NCBI GenBank assembly: GCA_030407085.1
Contig: CM059582.1
Location: forward strand, 72,648,501 to 72,712,500
From: Trichopria drosophilae
Taxonomy: Eukaryota > Arthropoda > Insecta > Hymenoptera > Diapriidae
Direction: 5' to 3'
DNA: 64,000 nt
Made by a program: the position numbers and the translations under genes. This document shows positions 32,404 through 41,240 of this stretch, piece after piece (within the stretch, counting starts at the first letter, position 1; the number at the start of each line of letters is the position of its first letter). Below the pieces are notes generated by a model. It was not told the DNA's origin and did not search any database. It saw only the letters and a program-made list of their open reading frames with translations.

Positions 32404-32549
32404 CTAGCATCCAATATTCTATGGGGGAATTATGAGCCAGGGCATGACGAACGTGTCAACAATAGGTTGCTGACTCCGCACGTCACGGATCACTTAGCCG
32501 TTTTAATGGTGGTGACACGTTGCACCATTGCAACTCTGTCCCGTCACGG

Positions 32550-33060
32550 CTCCTCGGCGGAGCTCCTCCGTCACGCACGCCTTCTGCGGCCTAGCTCCGG
32601 GGAATACCGTCTCCACTCTCTTAAATGCGCACGCTTCTTACGCGCAACGTTTCGCGGCGTCTTCTATAACGGAGGAAATTCCGTCCCCACTAAGCGATGT
32701 GCGCGGGCTGCTTACGCGCAGCGCCTTCCGCGGCGTCTTCTATAACGGAGGAAATCCCGTCCCCACTACGCGAGATGCGCGGGCTGCTTACGCTAACGGG
32801 GGAAATCCCGTCCTCATTATGCGAGATGCGCGGGCGGCTTACGCGCAACGCGTTCTGCGGTACCTACTTCAGCGGGGGAGATCCCGTCCCCACTTCGGGA
32901 TATGCGCGGACTCTCTATGCGCAATGTGTTCCTTGTTGCATACGATCATGGGGGAAATTCCGTCCCCTCTTACGCGATGTGCGCGGACTGTCTACGCGCA
33001 ACGCGTTTCTCGTTGCGTACGATCACGGGGGAAATTCCGTCCCCACTTACGCGGTTCGGC
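32550..33060. repeat. 76-bp minisatellite in Gypsy-3 leader with kappaB-like sites
   Basis: Six to seven units with 74-77-bp spacing, one unit shortened by 25 bp. Each holds a GGAAATTCC-like core: 32599 (GGGGAATACC), 32673, 32749, 32800 (GGGAAATCCC), 32876 (GGGAGATCCC), 32952 and 33029 (GGGAAATTCC). Four match GGGRNWYYCC exactly. The array lies between the primer-binding site and the protease remnant. Confidence 0.85.
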
Positions 33061-33382
33061 CACGGTAATACCCAAACGAAGGTCTATCACCTCTCGACGC
33101 GGCCCTTTCGTCCCCCCAAGCGGGGAATGCTATCCCTCCTGGGTGCGGTCCGACGCGTGTTCCCAGAGGGGGGAATTTTTCTCCCGCGCAACGGACTTCT
33201 CCCGCGCGCCGAGTCCCTTAGGACAACCACGTTGCGTGCCCAATATGGCCGCTGCTTGGTACGTTTGCTTCGATAATGGCGAAATGCTTGTGGTTTCGCC
33301 AATTTACGAATTTTTTCGTAATTTTTTTTATCGCACACTCTCTCACTACGCGTATTTAATTTTTTTTTCTTTTCAAATTGCA

Positions 33383-33400
33383 GTCCCACGTTGGGCGCCA
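33383..33400 (-). other. Gypsy-3 primer-binding site
   Basis: On the minus strand, TGGCGCCCAACGTGGGAC, 5 nt from the LTR end. This 18-mer is the tRNA-Lys type primer site also seen in some retroviruses. It confirms the strand and the 5' LTR identity. Confidence 0.8.
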
Positions 33401-33405
33401 AAAAT

Positions 33406-34080
33406 TGTGACGTATTTTTTTCAGCACGCACAACTGTACGGCTTTTGCCGGATTTGAAAATTTGTTTCCCGACCGTCTACCGTCCGATAACGGACTTTGG
33501 CGTTTTTCGGGGGGGGGGGGGGTGGACGCCGCGCCAGGTAAGCGACCTTACTCGGCTGGCTCAATGTGCCCGGGGAGCAAGAGATCGACCCAGACGGGGT
33601 CGTCTTTGCCTCCTTCTGCGCCTGAAAAATCGCGAAAACCTAATGGCGGTTCCCGCACTCCGCCGCGCACAGCTACGGAATTTTATAGGGGCAAAGAACA
33701 CGCTAGACACAATTTTATCCACCAATATATTATTTATATTTATTGACATATCTCAAAAAAGGATATAGGGGCTCAAGGCCGGACACAAAATTCAGGTTCT
33801 GGCTCAGGGCCGACTTACATTTTTGTCGCGGTCGGCTCGTTCCCTCGCCTCTTCGCTCGCTCTTTGACGGCCTCGCAGCCGCTCTCTCTGTCCTCCGGGT
33901 AATCCGGGCTCACTCCGCCCGACTCCGGAGTCCACCGAGCGCCTCGATCGGCGGCGCTCGGGCTGGTTCGGGGCCGTTCCTGTCATACGAGACCGTCACG
34001 AAAACGCACGAATAAATCTAAACGTCCGCACTTCCACGACGGCGAACGTAACAGGTCCGCCGGTGTAACGTCCCGTTACA
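33406..34080 (-). repeat. Gypsy-3 5' LTR
   Basis: 675 bp, minus-strand ends TG...CA. It starts TGTAACGGGACGTTACA, an inverted palindrome nearly identical to the start of the LTR at 60395 (TGTAACGGAACGTTACA). A G13 run occurs at about 33509 on the plus strand. GC-rich. Confidence 0.85.
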
Positions 34081-34309
34081 ATATAGTATTATATTACTTA
34101 CACACATAAAACGTAAATCTACACTGGGAGAATTAATACTTTGATCCAACATTATGTACATAATTAACATTATTAACATCAGCATATCATTGGTACATGA
34201 ATGCCTAATGAATTATTTTTCATAGTATGTAAATTTAACGTACTAGGTGAGTAGAACAACATATTTCATACGGCTCAAGTTTTTCATGTTTATTTAATAG
34301 CCAAACTCT

Positions 34310-34530
34310 GTTGAACCAATAATAATCTTATGTCGATGGATAAACACTTGTTGAATGAAAGTTTCAGATCTAAAATTTTTAGTCGATAGAAAAGTTCTTG
34401 TCGAAAGAAAATTTCAGACCTAAAATCTTATGTCGATAGATAATCTCTTGTCGAATGAAAGTTTCAGACCTAACCTCTTTAGTCAATAAGAAAATTCTTG
34501 ATAAAAGAAAATTTCTAACCTAAAATCTGA
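34310..34530. repeat. 50-bp minisatellite, 4 units (same family as 40390-41200)
   Basis: Units of 50-51 bp built on CTAAAATCTTATGTCGATAG, then TCTTGTCGAATGAAAGTTTCAG, are separated by exactly 50 bp at their clearest (CAGACC at 34415 and 34465). The unit matches the array beginning at 40390. Confidence 0.75.
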
Positions 34531-35080
34531 AGTAAATAGTATGGCTATTAGAAGAAGTAAGAAGCATTCGAATTCTCTGCATTCAATACTTTCTAATAAT
34601 TTTACAAGGATTAAGAAACAGCGTTCAGAAGTATTGAAACAAAAATTACTTCTGAATACTTTTTCGTTTGCTGAGATAGATAACTTTTGTTTCAGTGTAT
34701 TTCCTCCTTAATTAAATCTGCCCTTTCCTCATAAAAAATCGACAACCAAAAACGCATACATATTTTCGGTAAGTTTACGGAATATGCCTTTACTAATCTT
34801 CCTTCCATTTCCTGGATAATCACATTAATAATTAACGTCAATATTAATTTTTAACGTAATAGCAATATATTTTAAAACAGTAGTATCGTGACGTCACGAG
34901 CAGAGGAACCAATCACAGTCGTTTTCGGAACAGATGAAAATATTTGAAATATCATTGTTTTGAATTAATTAGTGTGACGTAAATATACTAAATATACTAT
35001 AAAATAACAAAATATTTATGCCATTTGGCTTTATTGATCATAAATTTCATTATATATTAAATTCAATAGAATCTGAATGC

Positions 35081-35180
35081 TAGGGTGTTCTTTTGATTGA
35101 TGTAGTCAGAATTGCATTTGATGAGTTAAAAACCAATATTAAAATGCAATTCTGACTACGAAAATCAAAAGAGCACCCTA
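35081..35180. mobile_element. 100-bp hairpin MITE
   Basis: A near-perfect palindrome: TAGGGTGTTCTTTTGATT and GTAGTCAGAATTGCATTT on the left are repeated inverted on the right, leaving a loop of about 20 nt. The end TAGGGTG equals the first bases of the giant element's TIR, or, if TA is the duplication, the ends are GGGTGYTC. It lies in the giant-element intron. Confidence 0.75.
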
Positions 35181-35322
35181 AAAAATAGTGAAATATGTAT
35201 ATTTGTAATTTTCAATTCAATTTTTTACTGCAAAAAATAATACTCGAACAGCAATTGAGAATTGTGCATTTGCCGGGCTTAATGGGTTAACTGAAAGTGT
35301 AAAGCAAATGAGAAAAACTAAC

Positions 35323-35702
35323 CAAAGATTTCCTTCTGTTTTCTAGTAGTTTCCAATTTCACATTTTTTTCTTCGTCCTTCTTCAATTGAGCTCTCTCAA
35401 GAGATTCATAAATTGTCGACAAAAACTCTTTTCTCGCTTCATCAATCATTTTATTTATATTCGCGTGTGCAATATCAAATATATCATTGAGAGTTGAACA
35501 AAAATCTTTCTCTTTTTGTAAAAAAGTTTCTCCACTTCTCATATAAATTTTTCAATATCGCCTCACATCGATATATTAGTTGAGTCGGTAAACGGGCTTT
35601 CTCCCAGAAAATTGAAACTTCTCTTATCACTAGTGACGAACTGTCTTTCAAGTTGAGCTTAACGCGGCAAAGATTGAAAAATAATACTTTAAAAACTTTC
35701 AA
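35323..35702 (-). pseudogene. Giant-element gene, exon 1 (N-terminal part)
   Basis: Minus-strand frames read REVSIFWEKARLPTQLIYRC, ILKNLYEKWRNFF, then after a one-base shift near 35520 KDFCSTLNDIFDIAHANI, KMIDEARKEF and a basic Glu/Lys-rich helix ending KQKEIFG. The order FWEKARxPTQ ... LFDIAHxxA is what I recall of the N-terminus of the same uncharacterised insect protein family as exon 2. The donor GTTAGT follows at 35322. The 5' end and true start codon are not resolved; the frame continues to about 35700. Confidence 0.55.
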
Positions 35703-36358
35703 CTACGATGGCAACTTATTGCCAAAAATCTGAGTATCAATATCACCAATTAAAAAAATGTTTTTACGCAAAGTTGGCAGTGACATGTTGTATACGATAT
35801 TAATTAATACGATCTGAGGGCACAAAATGAAACAAAACTAAACCAAACAAAAGTAAAATAGAATAAGAATATCGTTCAATGCTCTTATGAATTGAGGCTA
35901 CGTTAATGACAACAATGTTATTCCGTATATGCAGTGCAGATAGCTCAGTTCATGGCTTTACGAATGACGAAATTTGCCAAGTTCGACTGACGCGCTGCTA
36001 TTAGGTGACTTCAGAACTTCGCAACGGGTAAAGCAGAAATGACTGTGGTTGGATAAGCTACTCCAGGAGTAAAACAGAGAACCCTTTGGAAATCGCCTCC
36101 CTGCATACGGTGTTGCCATTCCTATGATCGCCGGGTATTTAGGGGAATGCTTTATCGCGTTTCCTATTTATGAAGGTTAATCCTTAAACTATTTATATCA
36201 TCTTTAAATAGTTATTATTGTTTAGAATTGACAGACGTACAAAAAATCCTTATCTTACAACTCTCTAAATCCGAATTAGTAAAAACTCAATAATCAACAT
36301 ATAAAATCGACCAAAAATCTCCAATCTAAGTTATGTAAAAATTTATGTTGCGAACAGA

Positions 36359-37357
36359 CATTCGATATGGTTTTCTAATGGGTCGAATCATTTTTCGAAT
36401 CGTCAATCTAAAGGAAAAAAGGCGTAGAACGCGTTCATCTTTGGTCCAATATTGTGAGATTTTTTCCTTACGAGTTATAACAGGTAAAATGATATTTTAT
36501 TTCCTTTACCTGATTTTTGTTCAAAAAAAGTGTTTGCATAATAAATTCGTTAACTCAGCTCTGAATTATCGTTTTCAACTCAATCGGAGCTCCTTTTAAT
36601 GGGAAAACTGTAAGGAATTCGAAATTTTATGGCACATAATTTTAAAATGCATTCCAATAATGACAGATTTCATGCCTTCCAAGAGCAGCAAAATGCAAGT
36701 GACCTCAACTAGATCAGGATTTTTTGTCTAGGTCAACAAGAAGGCGTTTCAAACCGGAAAAGGGTAAGGAAAAAGGTCGTCCATGGTGTAATATCGTTGG
36801 ATTTTTTGCTTCCAAGTTGTAATGAATAAACTAGAAATTTACTTCCTTTACCTGATTTCAGCTAAAAATATTTCTTCCTAAAAATGCTATATCTTGGCTA
36901 AAAATAATCGTTTTTTACTCATCCGGGAGTCATTTTAATTGCAAAACAGTAAGCAATTCGAAATTCCATGATACATAATTTTAGAATGCATTCGAACAAA
37001 GTTATTGCAATGTAATTGGGATATTTTGGACCATTGCTATTTTTTATGCGAAAATTGTCAATATTCAAAACGCAATAACTCGGCCGAAAATTCACATTTT
37101 TTTATCGGACTAGACTCATAACCTTCGGAAAACATATGTCACTTTGTCGGTTTTTACAGCGACTGTGCGTTAGAAATATCAGTAGAAATACGGGATAATA
37201 ATTTTCTTATATAAAAACAATGTTAATTTTGTAGACTTCCGGCACGTGAAGGAGTAAAGATAAAAATCTTGGAAAAATCAGGGATTTTTTTTTAATTATT
37301 TGGAGTCGATTTGGGGGGCCTAACCAAAAATTTTGGTCTTAAGACCTTGCCACCCTA
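36359..37357. repeat. Right long TIR of giant element
   Basis: 999 bp, inverted relative to 25998-27233, ending TGCCACCCTA before GTGTACAT. A deletion of about 230 bp near 36660 removes part of the sequence present on the left. Confidence 0.85.
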
Positions 37358-37365
37358 GTGTACAT

Positions 37366-38000
37366 AGTACAGTTTCATTGATTTTCAGATGGTGCATATA
37401 GAATTCACTCCGAAAACCACAATTTAAAATAGAGCAGAAATATTTATTTAGTTCATCAAGAGAACATATTAGATTGGATGATGAATGGCTTAATTAAGCC
37501 TAACTGTCTGAGTTTTGACCAGATCACTTTCGAATCGCAGAGATTTTCAAACCGTTTTGTGCAGTCCTACGTATGAGCATTGAAGATAGCGTGTCGTGCC
37601 ACTTTGTAATCGACATACGATAGAACATCTCGTCTACGTTTACAACAACTATACAACACATTTCTTTTTTTTATAAGTTGTTTAGTGTCATTATTAATCC
37701 AGGGATTGTGAGGTATCATTGGGGTGGCTCTAGATATTGGTGCATTCAGATCGTAGATGCTGAAGAGAGTATGGGTAAGAAGACTTTGTTTCTCACCGAC
37801 TGATTGATCAGACTGATAAGGTGACCAGTCTATTGTGCTATGGTCATTACCAAAGCGCTCAGCTCAAAATCGTTTTAAGTTTCGACAAGTAAATGGTACT
37901 ATTCCTGGGGTGACTATTTTCAAGTTATATTGTGAGGCAGGTCGGGCGATATTTTTCCCGTTTGTAACGCTTGTAGTGTCCATAAAGTAGCATCGACTCG
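37366..38000 (-). pseudogene. LINE (Jockey-like) ORF2 fragment between endonuclease and RT
   Basis: The minus strand reads FGNDHSTIDWSPYQSD, TLFSIYDLNAPISRATP, IPHNPWINNDTKQLIKKRN, DYKVARHAIFNAH and KYFCSIL, the linker from endonuclease to RT of an insect LINE. It is the 5' continuation of the LINE fragment at 25450-25990; the RT core between them is missing even after the giant element is removed, so the LINE was already deleted. Confidence 0.65.
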
Positions 38001-38515
38001 TCTTATCATAATCTCATTTTCTATTGAGCACTTGACCTATTGAGACGAATTGTTACCACGCTATCATATAAAATAAAATATTAGTGTTTGTAAAGTGTTT
38101 TTTTTTTCACTTTGTGTTTTGGTCATTTTTACAACATTTTTCAAAGAACCAAGTCAGGTAAATATATTTATAATATTCTTGGAACTATAATCTTTTGACG
38201 CATTTAAGAGTTTTTGATGAAATTGGCATTGTCTTACTTATGCGCGACATTTTGTAAAAATAAGCGTTCGGGGTATTATTGGACACTTCTGTAATTTGGA
38301 CACTGATGCGGAGGAAATATATTTGCCATATGAAGATTCGCCGGTAATTTTGGCTGTACAAATTTATTTTTTCTTTTAATAACGTATTTCTTTTAAGGGG
38401 TTTCGATATCAATCGCATGAAAGAATCGTAGCTCGTTAAAACGTATTATCTAAACTTTCATAGTCCTGCGTTCTATTCTCTGCTATAAGTAGATCAGCTG
38501 AGTAAGATTTCGCAA

Positions 38516-38900
38516 GTATCGTGCATGGCGTAACGCATAAGGTGTCAGCTTAGTAATCCAGCGGCCCGGGTTCGATCCCACCCTCAGGCGAGTTTTTTAG
38601 CTTTTAGGTTTTTTTTTAATTTATGTGCGATCGTTAAAACACTAAAATAGGATGTTAAGATATTTAAATTCTGTTTAATGCACTACCAAATGTAAAATAA
38701 ATTTCTTAATTTAAAAAAGTAATGAAAAAAAAATAAATAGATAATTTAAATAGATAATATCTGTGAGATAAAAATAATAATAAATTAATCTAATAGATAC
38801 ACGGTCTGTCTGTAAAACAGCTATTGCTGTGACTCGCCCTTAGGCATTTTTGTATTATTTATATCTTATATTCGTTTTTGTAATTGCCAATAAAGACGTG

Positions 38901-38935
<35 letters not shown>
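38516..38935 (+). mobile_element. tRNA-derived SINE with (ATT)n tail
   Basis: A tRNA-like head has an A-box-like TGGCGTAACGCATAAGG (38526) and a perfect B box GGTTCGATCCC (38569), spaced as in pol III promoters. An unrelated body follows (GTCTGTCTGTAAAACAGC, CAATAAAGACGTG), ending in ATT repeats (38900-38935). The head does not fold as an intact tRNA. The tail form suggests LINE-driven mobilisation. Confidence 0.65.
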
Positions 38936-38942
<7 letters not shown>

Positions 38943-39059
38943 TTTTTTTTTAATTTTGCCGACTAAAAGCCGCCTTTTGCCCGGAGTTGGCCTGACATTT
39001 ATGCTGACAGTTGACATACGCTGTCGGCTTTTGGCCGACCTTTTGGTTACATGCGAGTA

Positions 39060-39600
39060 AGGAACGTGCTGAATATTTTAAACGAAAACATCATACGATT
39101 TGGCGTATTTTCTACTGCACTTTCGATTGATGAAACAGTGCTGAAATTGTATGAAAAAATTAAGTTCAAGGAGTTTATTAAATCTAACCTATTTGATTCG
39201 GTATAAAAATGTGGGCATTATAAAGTGAAAATAGGTTTTTATTTCTATGCGGTGTTTATTATTGAAAATTATCTAGAAATGCCAAGTACATATCTAATTG
39301 TTCACAAGGCACTTTTGATATAAATGACCATCTGTTTTTCAGGCCTGATTTACTCGTATATTTAGAAAAACTCGGTTTACGAGCAACTGGCACTTTGAGG
39401 AAATATCGGATCAAAGAGTCCAATAACATTGATCAAAATGACCGTCGGGGAAGATTTGGAGTAAAAAAATGACACAAACGTTGGTAATAACTTTATTATT
39501 TATAGGGTGTTGTTGCAATAGCGAATGAGATATATACCACGAGGAAGATTTTTTTTTCTAAAGCCGATGGCGCAAAAATTAATTTTCTGGAAGGTATGGT
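39060..39600 (+). pseudogene. piggyBac-like transposase fragment, copy 2
   Basis: Plus-strand frames give NVLNILNENIIRFGVFSTALSIDE (split), the SIDE motif with a catalytic Asp of piggyBac transposases, then in another frame FGIKMWAL and YLEKLGLRATGTLRKYRIKE, matching the LG.RATGT.R.NR block. Frameshifts and stops are many. It shares sequence, inverted, with 15720-16015. Confidence 0.65.
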
Positions 39601-39843
39601 TCCTTTGTAAATTTAATCTTAAAGTTTATTTATTTTAGGGGCATCCTCCCCAACAAGACGATTGGTGAACATGTGAATGTCGAACACGTGGTCCGGTGAA
39701 AGTTGAAAAACCAAATCGATATTGCCAAGAAGGATGTTTCGAAACAGTAAGATGTTTTTATTCGAATAACTGGACGCTTGATGACGTTAAAATCATCATC
39801 GAACATTGGTCAAAAACATAAAACTTCAAATGATCAATGTTGG

Positions 39844-40200
39844 TGTTACGTCCTACGTAACATACTTAGATTAGTTACTTACGAATTGTCGTAATTGCAG
39901 ATTCCGCTTATTGTAAACCAGCATCAATGAACATTATTTATTAGCTCGCACTTAAGGCATGACGCTCAAACACACGGAGAGACTGGCGACTGACGCGGCA
40001 TGGGGCTTCGGAGCCTGCATAAACATATTGCGCGCGCAACCTGAAGGGCTGCGTCTAACTGGCTTTCCCCCGCTCAATTTTGCTTGTCGCGCTGCCGCTA
40101 TAACTTGCACAGAGTTTTTGGGTGCAAAATAACCCTGCGATTTCTCGAGCAAATTAAAACGTTTATTCTCAAGTAAGCGAATAGGATGCTCAGTTTAATG
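39844..40200. repeat. Possible solo LTR
   Basis: Starts with TGTTACGTCCTACGTAACA, an inverted palindrome of the same type as the LTR starts at 34080 and 60395, followed by GC-richer sequence. The far end (about 40200) and a target duplication could not be fixed. Confidence 0.3.
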
Positions 40201-40389
40201 TAACTAAACATGGCCGAAAATTCGAAAATTCCGTAATTTACATATTTGTAACAAATATTCCATATATAATGAATATATATTTGAAATAAAAAAATAACCG
40301 TTCAATAAATTACATTTCATCAAGTGGCTCATGTGGGATTAGTTATCAATATTTGTGATAAATACATGAATGATAAATAATTTATTACC

Positions 40390-41200
40390 TTTAAAATCTT
40401 CTTTTGGTGGTAAAACTCTCATAAAAACAAGGATATACATCTAAAATGTTTTATCGGTGGTAAAACTCATATTGAAAAAAGGTTTTAGATCTAAACTTTG
40501 TTATTTATGGTGAAACTGTGACCGAAAGAAGGTTTAAAATGTATACTTATCTGTTCAAAGTAAAACTCTTATTGAAAAAAGGTTTCGGATTTGAAATTTT
40601 TCGCCGATGGTAAAAGTCTTGTCCAAGTAAAATCAACACCGAAAGAAAGCTTCAGATCTAAAATCTTCTATCAATGGTAAAACAGTAGTCGAAAGAATAT
40701 TCTAGGTCTAAAATCTTGTATCGACGGTAAAACTGTTATTGGAAGAAAGTTTTAGATGTTAAATCTTTTCTTTGTGGTAAAATTGTGGTCAAAGGAAGAT
40801 TCAAAACTTAAATGTATCTGTTGATAAAAAAACAAATCTTACTAAAAGAAAGTGTTTTAGGTTAAAATCTTTGATCAATAATGAAAGTTTTATCGAATGA
40901 AGGTTTTAGATCAATCATCATTTATCAATGGAAAAACGTTGGTGAAAAGAAGGTTTTAGATCTGTAATTTTGTATTGGTGGTAAAATTTACATCAACAGA
41001 AAGCTTACGGTCTAAAATCTTTTATCGATATTAAAAAATTAGTCAAACAAATAATTTAGGCTTAAAATCTTGTATCGATGGGAAACTCTTATTGAAAGAA
41101 GGTTTGGTGTTAGATCTAAAATGTTTTATTTATGATAAAAATATGGTAAAAAAAAAGTTATAAATCTTTAATCAACTGTAGAAAGTAAAACTCTTACTGA
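40390..41200. repeat. 51-bp degenerate minisatellite, about 14 units
   Basis: Units centre on CTAAAATCTTGTATCGATGG, TAAAACTCTTATTGAAAG and AAGTTTTAGAT. Clear neighbours at 40640-40760 repeat at 51 bp. Unit sequence and length match the short array at 34310-34530. Confidence 0.8.
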
Positions 41201-41240
41201 AAAAATTTAAGTGCTCAAAATTGTAACAATAAATAATGTT

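Larger units (their letters stand above)
29686..34080 (-). mobile_element. Gypsy-3: GC-rich Ty3/gypsy LTR retrotransposon, gag and RNase H deleted
   Basis: Minus-strand element flanked by ATAT on both sides. Order on the minus strand: full 5' LTR (34080-33406), PBS TGGCGCCCAACGTGGGAC (33400-33383), minisatellite leader, protease tail (32403), RT (32123-31383), integrase (31400-30563), GPY/F module (30696-30310), a Pro-rich region, and a 3' LTR reduced to its last 106 bp (29791-29686). Gag is absent and RT runs straight into the integrase zinc finger, so connection and RNase H are gone. It sits in the intron of the giant TIR element. Confidence 0.92.
29097..35322 (-). other. Intron of the giant-element gene, invaded by Gypsy-3
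   Basis: Donor on the minus strand is CTTTG/GTTAGT at 35322; acceptor is TTTTCGATTTCAG/AT at 29097. Both exons show phase 1, so a GAT codon forms across the junction. Subtracting Gypsy-3 the intron is about 1.8 kb. It also holds a THAP relic on the opposite strand, a 50-bp minisatellite (34310-34530) and a 100-bp hairpin MITE (35081-35180). Confidence 0.5.
25998..37357. mobile_element. Giant 11.36-kb TIR DNA element (8-bp TSD) with nested gypsy
   Basis: Termini are inverted TAGGGTGGCA, flanked by the identical octamer GTGTACAT at 25990-25997 and 37358-37365. The TIRs are very long: 25998-27233 and 36359-37357, the right one missing about 230 bp. Excluding the 4.4-kb Gypsy-3, the element is about 7 kb. 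Inside are a two-exon minus-strand gene of an uncharacterised insect transposon-type family (exons 35323-35702 and 28554-29096) and a plus-strand THAP relic (29471-29665). The octamer duplication and TAGGG end resemble hAT; THAP plus octamer recalls P elements; I cannot place the superfamily. It interrupts a LINE. Confidence 0.8.

Noticed and set aside
32528..33457. 309-residue plus-strand open frame
   Set aside because: It runs through the 76-bp GC-rich minisatellite on the strand opposite to Gypsy-3 pol; the repeat length keeps frames open. No domain.
25998..37357. Maverick/Polinton
   Set aside because: Long TIRs fit, but the duplication is 8 bp rather than 6, and no polB, retroviral-type integrase of its own, ATPase or capsid gene is visible; the integrase present belongs to nested Gypsy-3.
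38516..38600. Functional tRNA gene
   Set aside because: B box is perfect, but acceptor and anticodon arms do not pair and a SINE body with ATT tail follows.
40390..41200. CRISPR-like array
   Set aside because: Units are degenerate throughout with no constant repeat versus unique spacer, and the genome is eukaryotic. The same holds for 50490-51100.
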